Assembly: GCA_963277665.1 (NCBI GenBank) | Contig: OY728125.1 | Location: forward strand, 1,719,400,889-1,719,464,888 | Length of the DNA: 64,000 nucleotides | Origin: Viscum album | Taxonomy: Eukaryota; Streptophyta; Magnoliopsida; Santalales; Viscaceae | Reading direction: 5' to 3' | Notes under the pieces: model-generated | Seen by the model: the letters and a program-made list of their open reading frames with translations, nothing else | The model's database searches: none | Told to the model about the DNA's origin: nothing | Translations under genes and position numbers: made by a program | Part shown: in pieces, positions 33,201-46,250 of the stretch | Layout of the letters: each line of letters starts with the position of its first letter | Position numbering within the stretch: position 1 is the stretch's first letter

Positions 33201-35700
33201 GTAATCTAATCTATTTTAGGTTTTTGGTTTCCCAAGTTATCATTAATTAAAATTACATATTTTTTGATATTATATAAAAAGTTCATTCTTGTTTTGAACT
33301 AGTTGGTTCTATAATTCTAGTGAGAATAAGTATATTCTATTTTACTCCCATCATCTTGATATGAAAAGTGTAGTATTGTGCGAATTGTATAATAACCAGC
33401 ATACACTAGCAAAATATTCATCCAAAATTGATTCAACCCACATTGAAAAATTCATAATTTATTTTTTTATCATCTATACTAATATAGCATTGATTTAATT
33501 TCTAATGAATAATTAGAATGGTTGTGATTTGAATGAATACAAATTTACAAAATTGACCCCCATAATGTCTTCTTTCATTAATTTAATCCTAACATAGTAT
33601 GTGTAGCTTAGATATGGATTTTTTCAATGTGTACCTTTTTTTATCATTGTATATTTCGTGAATCCATCTATGGTAGCAGATTTATGAAACCATTGTAACT
33701 TACATTGCTCCATCATTTTTTGTTCTTATGTTAATATTCTACATAGACTTCCCAGTAGACAAAATATGCCTACTGAAATATAAAATAATGAGATGAACAA
33801 TATATTTTCAATGTAAATCATAGTTTTACCAATATATTATTCAATTATTCATATAGTTTTCAATATATGGTTCTATTTTAGATAGCTTTCAGGATATAGA
33901 CATTATGTTTTTATTATATTCTCACTAATTTTTTGATTTATCTTTTTTCCTTGGTCTTATATAATTAGTAAGAGACATCAAAATGAACACATTCACTCCA
34001 TAACGGCGTTCACCATGATCTTGTGATATTCAATATTTCATATTATATTAGTTTAGTGATTTATCATTAGAAGTATGATTTTTATTGTAACAAAGATAAT
34101 AAAACATTGTGTTTGAGTCATCTATTGTGTACTTTATCAATTCCTTTTATCTTCTACGAGCAAGTCATCGGGTTCTATTATATAGTGGTATATAATTTGA
34201 CTTATAAATTTTTAAACTATAATTTTATATTTTTTATATTATTTTCTATTTTTCTACCCATCTTTCTTTTTTTCAGTACTAATTAATAGAAACAAAAATT
34301 TGTATATTCTTTCCATTATCAATTTTATTCAAATATCTATCGTTCAACATCCTTTCACAAAAAAAAAGTATTTAAAAATTTTCATTAAATGATGATGATA
34401 GACCTATTAATAATTAAATACCATCACTATGAATGATGATAATTGAAAATAATATGGTGTGATATGTACATTAATAATGTTAAATTTATTTATATAATAA
34501 AATCACTTAAACATGTCAATCCAATTTATCGAGAATAGTGGTATTTATAAGATTTCCAAAAATGTCTATATTCTTGTTGATTGTCAGTGATGGTACAGTA
34601 ATACATAAAAAACATATCATATGATTTGTAGTTTTATAATAGGTAATTCTTAGTTTCAATTAAACTCTTCTGATTTTTAATTGTTAAAAAGAAAGGTGTA
34701 ATAAATATCCGTCCACTGAAATGGAAAGATATTCCACACTACACTTTTCAAATGAATGAGAAACCACCCCTATGAACCAGTAATAAAAAATAGATCCACG
34801 ACAGAAATAATTTATGTTATATTTTTTTTAATAATTAAATTCCCCGCTTTATTAAATATAATAATATACAAGGGTTGGGGATAATTTTTTCAATGTTTAC
34901 ATAGATTTAAGAAAAATTAAAAATGATAAAGATTTTAATATCATCTGCCATTGTATCTTTAAATATGGATGACTATGAATATATTCGCAAACAATGAATT
35001 GAAAATAATTATAATATAAATGAAATATTAATGGATGTTTGTATCAGTTTATATACTACTAAAACATAATAATTCATATTAGTGATAGTCTACATTGATT
35101 TTGAAACTTTGAAAACATAGAGATTGAATGTTGTAATATATAATTATTTCATTTCATTTAGATTACATAATTCAACATAGTTTTGATAACCTTCTAATTT
35201 AAAATTTAAAATTTATTATCAAATAGTGCATAGATATATAATTATTCAGATAGGTTTTAATTTCACCAATCCAAGTAATTAGGTTTATTTTATTCTTAGA
35301 GCCAAATATAATGTAAATATATTTATAAAAAATATATTTATATTAATTTTATATCCATGGATGATATATTTGATGAAATATAATTTAAAATTAAATTGAA
35401 ATAATTAAAAAATAAAATTCATCAATATCCATTCTTATCAACTAGATGCATTACTCTTTTAATTGCATGTACTTTAAGAGAGGTTGTTCTCCCCATTTGT
35501 GTTCGTTATCCTCTGATCCCTTTATCTATTTTCTACCAAACAACTGTTAGAAGGAGAGGAGGGAGTATTGTCTTACTTGAAGTCATCATTATATAAAATC
35601 ATCTAATATTCTAAAAAATAGACTTATTAAAAGAAGTTGTTTTAAAAAAACAACATTTTGTTAGGCTAAGATTAAGAAATTAAGGAATAAAGATAATAGC
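27291..35700. other. AT-rich intergenic DNA, no gene or element recognised
   Basis: Uniformly AT-rich with very few CG dinucleotides. Open frames are short, Lys/Ile/Phe-rich and without motifs. I read it as decayed repeats whose identity is lost. Confidence 0.55.
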
Positions 35701-37662
35701 GGGAACCCCTATCCCTTTGGGGTTGATCTCTTCTCTTCGGTGATGACGGCATTGGCGGCAGCTCCTCCCCCCTTGGTGGGGAAGGGGGAATCGTCGTTCT
35801 ATAAGAGAGAAGAGTTCTTCCGGCCTTTTTCCCACCCTGACTTTCTTTCTCCATTCCTAGAATATTCCTTAATCTTGAAAGTTCCGGATCTTCTCGATGG
35901 CCTTCCTAATCTTCAGATCTCGTCCTTTGAGTATGTGGAATCCTCAGCTCTCTTGAATCACACTCAGGTTGATCACTTTAAGCATAAGAGACCTTCAGTC
36001 GATGCTTTTGACCGGTTTGTCTTTGGATTTTGGGACCTTCAAGAAAGAGCGATTGTTGGCTTGCTCCACAGCCACCATATCATGATTTTGTTTGAATAAG
36101 AGGCAGATCTCATCAAGGAATGGTCGAGGGAATCTCGTAGCTTCAATGGATTCCATTACTTCCTCCTATGGTGGTCCTTTTATTTGCACATGAATCATGA
36201 TTCTCATTCTATGGCGGTTTGGGTAAGCTATCCAAATCTCCCTTAACCATTTTAGAGCCCATCAGTGATAGTAATGATAGGAAAACTCATAGAAAGATAT
36301 CTTTGTTTTGATAGATGCAATGAGGCAGTGTGTCATCCGGTTAACCCTCTGGTTTGTATTTAAATGGATACTTCTCATATTCCCTTCGATTATGTATGGA
36401 TTACTATTGGTGAGGATTATAGGTGTAAGAAACGGGTGATTTATGAAAATTGGACATAGTTATATCTATCTTGGAAGCGTTTGGGTCACCTTTTGGGGGT
36501 TTTCCGTAGGAGAAGAACTGCTCATTATTTAGAGGTAAGGCATAGGGGGAATCATGATGATTCAAGAAAAAGGGATGCTTCACCGTGTAAGGATCTTGAG
36601 GTTGATGTGATTCTTCATCTCGTTAAGGAGGCTTTGGGGTCCAAAGATGGGGGACCTCATAAATCGAGTCCTATGGTGAAGGACCTCCTGGATGGTTCCC
36701 ATAGGGTGATGATCGAGGATGTCCATGGTTCTGAAACTCCACGTGCTATGCTAACTCAGGTTAATCCAATATTAGCTAAAGTGTTTAGCAGGTAGTAGCA
36801 CGATTTGAAGGGATTCTCTAATACCAATTCTCAGAATATATCTAGTTCAGGTTATAAGGAGAATCGTCTAGAGTAGTGCATGGATGGGGAGAAAATGGTG
36901 AAGGAATATAGGGTGGGGGAAAAAGGATCCAACTCGGGTGTGGCCAATCCGAATAGTTCTGGGGGTACTAGAGGCTTATACCCTTCAGCCTGGCCCTTCC
37001 TCATATTGAGAAATTGTTTTAAAGGCATTTCTAAAGGCATGCTTGAAGAGGGATTGGATGTTGATGCTGTGATCAGTGGTGGTCATGATAGGGCCTGTGT
37101 GAAAGGGCACAATGCTATATGGTTGGGCTGCGAGGAAGTATCTATGGCCATGGAAGAAGCTGTTAATGTTGTTGAGTGTCTTGCCTTGATTGATAGTAAC
37201 ACGCCGGATCCAAGTAGGGGGAATGCTACTGGTTGTAAGGATAATGCCTCAATGAACAAAGTGAGGAATGTTTCTGGGGGTAATAAAGAAAATGTGAGTG
37301 GTCCATCCTACCTTTCCTAAAGTGACATTGTACAGAATGGGAAAGAATGGATTACTGAGTGTGAAGGAACTCAATCAACTACACCCATAAGATGATCAAG
37401 AAAGGACTACTCTTACCTTCTGCGACTAGTGAGTACCATATCTTCCTTTAAGAATGATAATGGTGTGATTCTAGCCTTCAAAAAAGACAGCTTGACCAAA
37501 CAACCTTGCCCAGTGCAAACTTTACTGGACCAGATGAATAATTTTGAGCAAAGTGATTACATCTTGAGGTGGCAAAAATCTACCTCTAAATGGGAATCAG
37601 CTATGACAGAAGGGGACTCTTTTGTGGGATGCATATATGATTATGAGTATTATGATATGTAG
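35701..37662 (+). pseudogene. LINE ORF1 (DUF4283, degraded zinc knuckle), ten stops in one frame
   Basis: The N-terminal part reads GNPYPFGVDLFSSVMTALAA, then APPPLVGKGESSFYKREEFF. The DUF4283 core follows at about 36060-36480: MAVWVSYPNLP, IGKLIERYLCFDRCNEAV, MDTSHIPFDYVWITIGEDY and KKRVIYENW. A CCHC-type knuckle should come next; here it reads LYLSWKRLGHLLGVFRRRR with the Gly-His kept and the cysteines lost. The C-terminal half is hydrophilic. ORF1 proteins bind LINE RNA. The frame from 35740 to the final TAG at 37660 is 641 codons with internal stops at 36097, 36244, 36253, 36361, 36457, 36793, 36796, 36874, 37318 and 37393. I find no frameshift. Confidence 0.75.
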
Positions 37663-37790
37663 TCCCGTGGTGGGATTTTTGGATTGTGCTTGTTCTGCAA
37701 TGTCTGTTTTGTGAATGGTTCAAGTTGTAATCTGGTATGTGTTAAGGGTTGTGTGGTTTCTCACTTTTCCTAAACGTGTTTGAAAATAAT
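35701..37790 (+). mobile_element. L1-type LINE fragment: ORF1 plus possible 3' tail, no ORF2
   Basis: An island of less AT-rich sequence with one long fossil frame (35701-37662) is followed by a short T/G-rich tail ending ATAATAAATTTAATTTT. The protein has DUF4283 features (separate entry). No endonuclease or reverse transcriptase sequence of an ORF2 is seen on either strand up to the AT-rich flank. LINEs usually lose their 5' end, so keeping ORF1 while lacking ORF2 is unusual. No clear target duplication was found, so the limits are approximate. The 5' edge may lie as far left as 35470, where composition first changes. Confidence 0.68.
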
Positions 37791-40700
37791 AAATTTAATT
37801 TTCAGTTAGTGTTATATATTACTCACAAGATCCCTCCAACATTATATATTTATTTTAGTAAGATATTCATTTTAGACTTAGAATTTTAATAATTAAACTC
37901 ATTTTACAGTTTTCAATGATTACACAAACAAGTAATTTAAAGTGTAAGAAATTCCGATAGAAATAGAACACGAATGAATCTAATATTTGAAAATATTTTT
38001 CATCGGATACTTTCAAAGTGAAAGATACATTAAAAGAAATTTTTAGAGAAGGAATAATAAGAACATAGTAATGATAAGATGATGAATTAAAATATTTTTA
38101 GGAATTATAGTGGATTTATTATATTTATTTGGTAATAAAGGAATTCATGGAAATTATATTTCTAAATAGGATTTGAACATTTAATTATACCTTCACAGAT
38201 CATATCGTGGTTATGAATATATTATTTTGATATTTTTTAAATAAAAAACTATTCATTAATATATAAGAATAAATTAGTTGTAGGTGGCATGATATCACCT
38301 CACAAGTATATAGATTCAAGAAACAGTCATTAAAAATTACCCAGTGATATTACTAATGTATATTAATTTCAATGGTGATTTTTTCATTATCCAATGAAAT
38401 TTTATGATGAATATTAGGGGGGATTTTTTAAGGAATCCATATTTCATTGATTTTTATTTTCAAAAACATAATTATTTTAAAATATATATTTTATTTATTT
38501 TTCTCTATTTTGTATTATTTTTATCTTTCATTCATCAGTTTTTATAGGAAGAGGTTTATTAAACTATACATGAAGTATCTAATTCAATGTCAATAATTCA
38601 AATGAATATTATAACTAATAAATTTCTATAACATAAATCTTTCATTATAAAATGTTTCCAAAGTCCATGGTCATTTAATTTTTGAATTTAGGAGATTTAT
38701 TGTATCCTATATTAAATTATTTTATATAATTTATTTATAAAATTATCTTATTCATATCCATATTTTGATGAATTTTGAGAAATGATTAGGTAAAATTGAA
38801 TGGATAGAAATTTTATTTTTTTCAACAGGAAATTCTATGTCCTTTAGAATGCTAATATTTTTAGCAATCAATTTTTCATGAAATAATTGATTATTTAAGA
38901 ATCACTAGAGTTTTTATTTTCATTAATGTGGATGAATATATGGTGTGTTATTATGATAATACATCCCTCTAATATAAAAAATTAGAATAAATAATTATTT
39001 TGAGGCAATCAATCATATTTTTTTAATCTAGTTGTCCATATAGATTTCATGATTAGGAACTTTTCACTAGCCTTTTAGTATGAATGTTGTAACATATCCT
39101 TTATCATTTATCTCGTATCCTTTTACCTTAGGATCCAAAATTATTATTTCCGTAGATAATAACAATTATTCATCATCATATATTCATTAATATGAAAATA
39201 CTTCATTGTAATTAGCATTAACAAACAATCCATTAACCATATATTTTAGTGATTGTTCGCTATGGAAGGAATTTTTTTCATTAATAAACCCATGAAATAT
39301 TTACACCGATGAATGTTACATATATAATGATTAGAATAAACTAATTAAAAATGTTTATGAAAAAAATAAACATAGTGGATGTTAGAATATTAAACTCAAA
39401 TATATTTACTATAAATTTCAATAATCCCAAAGAGTAATATAATTTACCTACATCTAAAAAATAAAATATAGTATATGATTGATTAACCAATTTTTTAGAT
39501 AAAAAAAATATTAAAAATAATTCCATCATTCCTTTCTAGTATGAATAAATTGTTTAATCAGTCAAAAAATAAATGCCATTTGTAAAATTATTTAAAAATA
39601 TGAAAAATATTTCAAAATTATTTATAATGTATCTAATTTTAGAGGGATATATTAATATTATTGTTTAATATTAAAAAGTTATCTAAACCATAAATTATAT
39701 TAATTGATTTAATTATTGAAAATAATCATATTTTCTATTGTTGTTTTCTTTCAATGAATATATTGATTTTGATTCCATTTTTGGCATCGTTGATGAGAGT
39801 TATTTGTTTAGTTGTACAGTTTATATTATTTTTATATCTTATTATAGTTAGTGATAATATGTATAATTTATTTTTATATCATTTCATTGATGATTATGTT
39901 ATTTTAAAGATATAATTTGTCACTAAAGTCTCTAATATGATTTATTGGTCAACATATGTTTAGGGATATTGAATCTAGTAAGAAATTTAAAAGAAGGATA
40001 TGAATTGAAAATTATTGCTTAAAATAAGAGTTAAACACCATTAAAAAAATTGAAACATAAAATATAATAATAAGATAATAAAATATGTTGCGTAAAATGA
40101 AATTTTTGTGTAAAAAAGTTATTAGAATGTAAATTATATTTTTAATGAATTTCAATGGATTTTTTTAAAATTCTTAAGTACATTCCTTTTAATTTAAAAT
40201 AGGTTTTTCATAAATAATAGTGTAGTGATTCTCATAAATATTGAATATTTTACTAGGTTATTGAAATATAATTCTAATTAAACTTTCAATGATCTTGGAT
40301 TTGTTTTATGATAATTCTAAATTATAATGAAAATAATGAGACATGAAAAATTAAAATAGATAATAAAAATAGTGGTTCATGTAGTATAAGGATTTGAAAT
40401 AGAAAATATTAAAATGGTACAAGATAAAAAATTCATAAATACCTTATTTTATATAAAATTAATATTCTTATCCCTAGAAACATCGAAATTTTTTCCAACG
40501 GTGTTAGATGATCCTAAAAATTGATTAAGAAAATAATAAGTATCATTACACTAACATTCTAATGATATATACAAGTTATTATCTGATAAATTTATTAGAT
40601 CTATGATTTGAACAAAGTAAATTATAAACCATACTACATCATTAATTATATAATGATATATAATATAGTCATTACCTATAAGTCTTCATTGATCAAGATC

Positions 40701-42523
40701 AATATTTGGAAAGAGTAGAAAAATTATAGGGTTTCCTTAAATAATTTTCATGAAATCATAATAATTGGGGATACAGTTCAAAAAACGTTAAGGGAATTAT
40801 TGGAAAACGTAGATTTTTTTTTTATTTTCATCGAATGTGTAGAGAGAAGAAAAACCAACGGATTTATCAAGATATATAGGATCCTTCTCAAATGAGAAAA
40901 TCTATTTCTATATAATGTCACTAAAATCTATGTAACAGATTATTTTAATTTAAAAAATTATCTCTCTTTAGGTATCTCTAATAAGTTGAACATCTACTAT
41001 TGATAGATTTAGTAATTATAGATTTAATGTGTCTTAAAATCTATCCATTTATTATTCTACCATTATAAATTACAAGGATTCATCAACATCTATTGATTTA
41101 TATTAATATTTTATCTAATACATGATCACCCTTAAAACCAAATTTGGTGTTTTAATGAATCAAACTAGTATATATTCACATAATTTCTAATAAGATTAAC
41201 CCTAATTCTCAAAGAAAACCATGATTTCCATTGTTTCTTATAAGTGTGTAGTGTTTTTCAGGATAGTATTGGAATGATTTTACCACTAATAACTATTATA
41301 AATCAATGAGACAAAATAACAAATGGACTCCATAGATGACAATCATTCATAAACATTATTAAATTTCCCCCTAAATTTAAATTACATAGGCCATGATGAT
41401 TTATAGAATAAACATAATACTAAATGTAAGTGAAACTATATACATAATAACTCCTTATAAAATATGAGCATCATTTTATTCCACCGCCTCTACTAACCCA
41501 AAATTGAGGAAATGGTATCACAGCTATGAATGAATGATCTATAATCAAGAAATTCATTTGATATTTATAACAAAAATTTCATAAATAATGTTATTTATGT
41601 ATATAAGGTATAAGCAAAAAATACTGATAGGGTCTTTCCACCCACTCCATGAAAACTGTTAGGAAATAAACCATTTCATACCATTTATAGATGAAATTTT
41701 AACTATAGTATATCGAATTTTGAAAAAATATAGTGAAAAAGAGTTATAATGTTTAAAAAGTCACTTTCATGAAATATAGTTTTTGTAGTTTAACATAAAA
41801 TGTAAAAATGAATAAATTTATATGTAAATGAAAAAAAAAGTTCAATTATTAAATATTAAAGCATAATTGAATAGAACCTATGAAAATAAGTTTAATAAAA
41901 CTAGGATCCTCATAAAAATATTTTAATTGTATCTCTACCCATATATAATAGCACATAGACCATAACACAGAGTATTATCCTAAACTCATGAGTGACCATT
42001 AGGTGAGTTAGCAATAGTTATACCCAAACTCAACCACTATTGTCTTATATTCACCGTGAATTAGAGGGAAATGATATGTAGTGTTTAATAATTCCATGTA
42101 CACTAATTTTTATATGTTTCTATATACATATTGAAATCATTTCATGAGGAATTATCAAAATCATGGAATTTAGTGGATTGAATTAAAACACATAAAATAA
42201 TACTTTTTAAAAAATCAATCATTTTTTATTAGTCTAATACACATGTGTGAATTTTATAATAAATTTGATATTTAATTTCATAGGGAAAATTAATTTCAAA
42301 TGATGATGAACTATATGTTATGAACCATTAAATAAAACAAATAACTGTTACTCAACAAATATCATGTATAAAAATTATTAATTGAATCATTAAAAATCAT
42401 AACAAATCCTTTAATGGAAACAAAAACCATTAATTCATTATAAAATAATGTTAGCCCTTTAAAAAGAATATACTATGCATTTAGTTTTAAAAATATAATA
42501 TATTCACCCAAAAAATTTATTTT
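37791..42523. other. AT-rich intergenic DNA, no gene recognised
   Basis: Very AT-rich and CpG-poor with scattered poly-A/T. No domain, LTR end or transposon terminus was recognised on either strand. Confidence 0.55.
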
Positions 42524-44146
42524 TGTAACTCCCCGACCCTAGTTACCTATAGTTGGTGCATTATTACCAAACATTGGCACGATCACAAGAGATAATGTCC
42601 CAAAATACTGATCAGTTTAGTAGCCAGGGAATTACTAGATACATATATAAATTTAACATTACACTATGAAAGGAAAAAGAAACATTGTGTCTTATTTGAA
42701 CACACTAATATCCCTTATTATATCCCTGTAGGTCAGTCATAATATACTTCATCACATCTTGGAAAAAATAAAACATAATAAAGGGGTGAGCTCAGATGCT
42801 CAGTAAATATAACAATATAGCAGAATCTATCATAAATAAGCATAAAAATTTAAGGAAATTAAAAAGACTAAATCACATGCCTTTTAAACATAAAATTTAC
42901 CATAATATGAAATAGATAAATCAAATTATTCCATTTAAATATTCACATGGATATTCTACTGGTTGAATAATCACATATAACATTAATAGCTAATCTCATA
43001 ATGATGGAATGCATAATGTCGGACATCATAACCACATAGTCAACACCTCATTCCTATACTACAAATAAAACTTTGGTCAAGGATGTGTGACAGGAAACTA
43101 CATTGTCTCATGAGACCTTCCAATTCATCAAGGGGCTATAGTGGGCCCCACCTGTCACTTACTATGTCTAATGCTTTTCGTATATTAAAAGGGTGAAACA
43201 TAACATACACATTACTATTAAACTAACATAAAAATGTTAATACATTTACCATAAACTGTGAATATAAAAATAGAACATCCATAATCAAAAATTTCATAAA
43301 AGAATCAATATAATATGGAATATAGAGTTATAATATTTCAATTTCAATTAAACCTAAAATCCAATAATATTTGTTGATGTTAATGAAATCGATCCAAAAA
43401 CTATTTGTGGGAAATATATCTTTCTATATTGTAATCATTTAAAAGTATCATAATTATAAAAGAGAACATTAATTTTTAAAATATTCACATATGCTTGTAA
43501 GGTAAGTTTCAAAGGTGTTATAATGGTAGAAAATAGCTGCACACACCATATATGATAAAAAACCCTTTCCCTTAATTTTTCGAAAAGGTCAAAAACTACC
43601 TTGTTAGGAAAATGACTAAAAGATTCCTTACAAACAATTTTATAAAATTTAAAACAAGGGAATAAATGACTATAACACATAGTATTTGATATAGTAATTT
43701 TTTTGAAATACATTTTTTAGAAACACAGATGTGCATGATTAAGAAGTCATATTAGATACTTACATATAAGCAACCTCAGATAATAAATAGATTGTAAAAT
43801 TAACCCCTGACTTGTAATTTTCCTTAGTCAAGGGTAAATTAACCTCTAGTATAATGGTTAAATCATTTTTATTAAGTCATATAAGAATAACATACATATA
43901 TATGATATCATATATGATCCGTTAATATTTCTTCATTAATAAAATTTCAATAGTATTATTGTTTCGGGTCTTAACTGATTCGTTATGATTTATATCTTTT
44001 GTTACATAAGTCATGTTTGTTAGGGATAGGATGTATTAGATTCATATCCAGAATTATATTAAGTTCATAAAAATTATTTTTCAATCATCAAATGAAAATT
44101 ATTCTTAAATGGTTACGATGAGGAATGAAATCTCATTGCATTTTGG

Positions 44147-44370
44147 AGACGGTAAGACGTACATACGCACGAGCAACAATATCATTCTATTGATGATGAA
44201 ATAATATCTAATTGAATGTTATATTATATATACAGAATCATTAAATTTTTATATTTATTATTTAAATCAATTATACTCATTATTAAACCCATCGAGATAA
44301 TGAGGTGTTGAATAACAAACTACACCATAACATAGAGAGAGAAAGTCGTACGTACGCACGTATGTTTAAT
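44147..44370 (-). repeat. Two ~190-bp units with GTACGTACGCACG core
   Basis: ACGTACATACGCACGAGCAA at 44157 and TCGTACGTACGCACGTATG at 44347 are related and about 190 bp apart. They are among the few CpG-bearing spots in this half of the window. A related pattern occurs at 63484-63935. Confidence 0.55.
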
Positions 44371-44704
44371 TTGTCATTCATATGATAGATTGAATAATGA
44401 ATATGGTTATACCATATTTATAATAATATATCAGTATGTATAAGGTACTATAATTATTATTTTAGTATGGAAACAACAAATAAAGTGGAGTAGAAGAAGA
44501 AAATAACTTTGAAAGAGGTGAAAAAATAATTACCCCTTCTTCAGGTGCTTCCTTTTGATTTGAACAAAATAGCTCCTTAAGATGGAATTATGATCAATGT
44601 ATAGCCTCTAAGTTAAAATACGGATTTTTGGGAGGAGATTTTAGTAGGATTGGGCTGAGAAAAAATGGATCTGGTGGTGTGAATTTAAGAGAAGGGGATG
44701 TACC

Positions 44705-44714
44705 CTTTTATAAG
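44705..44714 (-). promoter_or_regulatory. TATA box of the 3.7-kb LTR
   Basis: On the - strand CTTATAAAAG followed by GGTACATCCCC, about 1.5 kb into the LTR. The following leader is pyrimidine-rich, as in plant LTR R regions. Confidence 0.5.
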
Positions 44715-46250
44715 AGAGGTGAGGGGAACTTTTGGAAATGCTTGAAATATTAATTTAATATAAAATAATTTTTGGTTTCCAAAAACAAAAAAATTATTTA
44801 TTTCTTGGATAATGTGGGAATGGGTAGAAATTATTTCAACCAATAGGTTTTAGACATGTTTAGGTCACCATATTAGCTTTATCATTTAGATTTAACTCTA
44901 AGTAAAATAGTTTAACTTTTAGAATGTTTTCTTGTATTTTTATACTACATGGTTAATATAGTTACTATAAATATCCAAGAGAACCTCAAGTGGTCTATTA
45001 ATGAAATATATAAAATTTTATAAGTCATTTTTCATAATATTATATTTTGGGGAATATTATAAAATTTAATAAAATATTATTTGTTTTAAAAACTAATTTA
45101 TGAAAATTTTGACACTATTTAGTATTTATTTTTTGGTAAAAGTCATAACATTTTGATTCCTTAGGAAACATACATCGATTCAACCCTAATATGTCATATT
45201 AACCTAAAAAATTCTGCTATGGCATCAAAACATTCAATTTAAATTTATTTTAATATTTATAATATCAATTATTTTAATCTTTCATTAATAAGGTAATTAC
45301 TGTATTATCATTTTGTCATTAATAAATTTAATTATTTAATGTCTAAAAATTATAAATAAAATACTATGATGCATGAAATAATTTTTATTTCTAATAAATA
45401 TTTATATTCTAATTTATCATATGTATAACCCTATATTTAAAATTATTTAGCTATTAAAATTGTAATTTAACACTTTTAACTCTTCTCTAAATGAAATACA
45501 ATAAATGTCCTAATCTAACCCAAATGGATAAAAAATGATCTTATTTTTTCCCTAAGTATAATTTTGGTCGAAAAAATTTTTCCAGTAGAATTATGACATG
45601 TTTTGGTGTAATTATATTATTATATGTACCATTAAATCTCAAAAATATTTTTAACCATGGGAAATAAAATTCATAAGTTACTATTCAAAAAAATTTATTT
45701 TCATCCTATTGATCCAAATTTTACTTACAAATTAAAACTGTGTCTACCAAATTTTTAAAATTCAATTCATAGAAGTGGTAAAATTACATTTTATGAAAAT
45801 TCGCAAATGTGCCTAGAAGGTGGGTAAAAGAAGTTAAAAAGTTCGATAAAATCTTATATATATAATATTATTATAAAATGTCTCCAATGAATTAAATTAT
45901 ATTAAAATTGGTATTATGTTTCTATTTTGACATTAAAATAAATTTAAATCTAAAAATTATTATTTAAATAAAAATTCTGTTTTAAACAATAACATAGTGT
46001 TTTTCACTATTCATCAAAAATTGAATGTTTTCAAAATTTCCAAAAAATCACCCTATACTAATATTGATATTATGAATCAAAAAAGTCCATTTTTAATAAT
46101 ATAATTTCAAAGTGTGGGTATTAATATTCTTAACTAATTTTTAAATTTCTAGTTTGATTGGTCATGGTGTGCTAAAACTCGATGTTTCGTACATCGCAAG
46201 CTATTGTATTATTCAATGAGAAACATACCATGGATGCCTGGGGTGTTACA

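Larger units (their letters stand above)
42524..46250 (-). mobile_element. 3.7-kb solo LTR of a Ty3/gypsy (Tekay/Del-like) element
   Basis: On the - strand the unit opens TGTAACACCCCAGGCATCC at 46250 and closes with GGGTCGGGGAGTTACA at 42524, giving long TGTAAC(A/T)CCCC inverted ends. Flanks are ATTTT (42519-42523) and ATTTG (46251-46255), a 4-of-5 target duplication. Length is 3727 bp. A TATA box on the same strand lies near 44712. Long LTRs with TGTAACRCCCC ends are known for Tekay/Del chromoviruses. No internal domains lie on either side, so it appears as a solo LTR. The interior is heavily AT-biased, indicating age. The alternative is a large non-autonomous inverted-repeat DNA element with the same ends, which the internal TATA box makes less likely. 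Confidence 0.62.
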
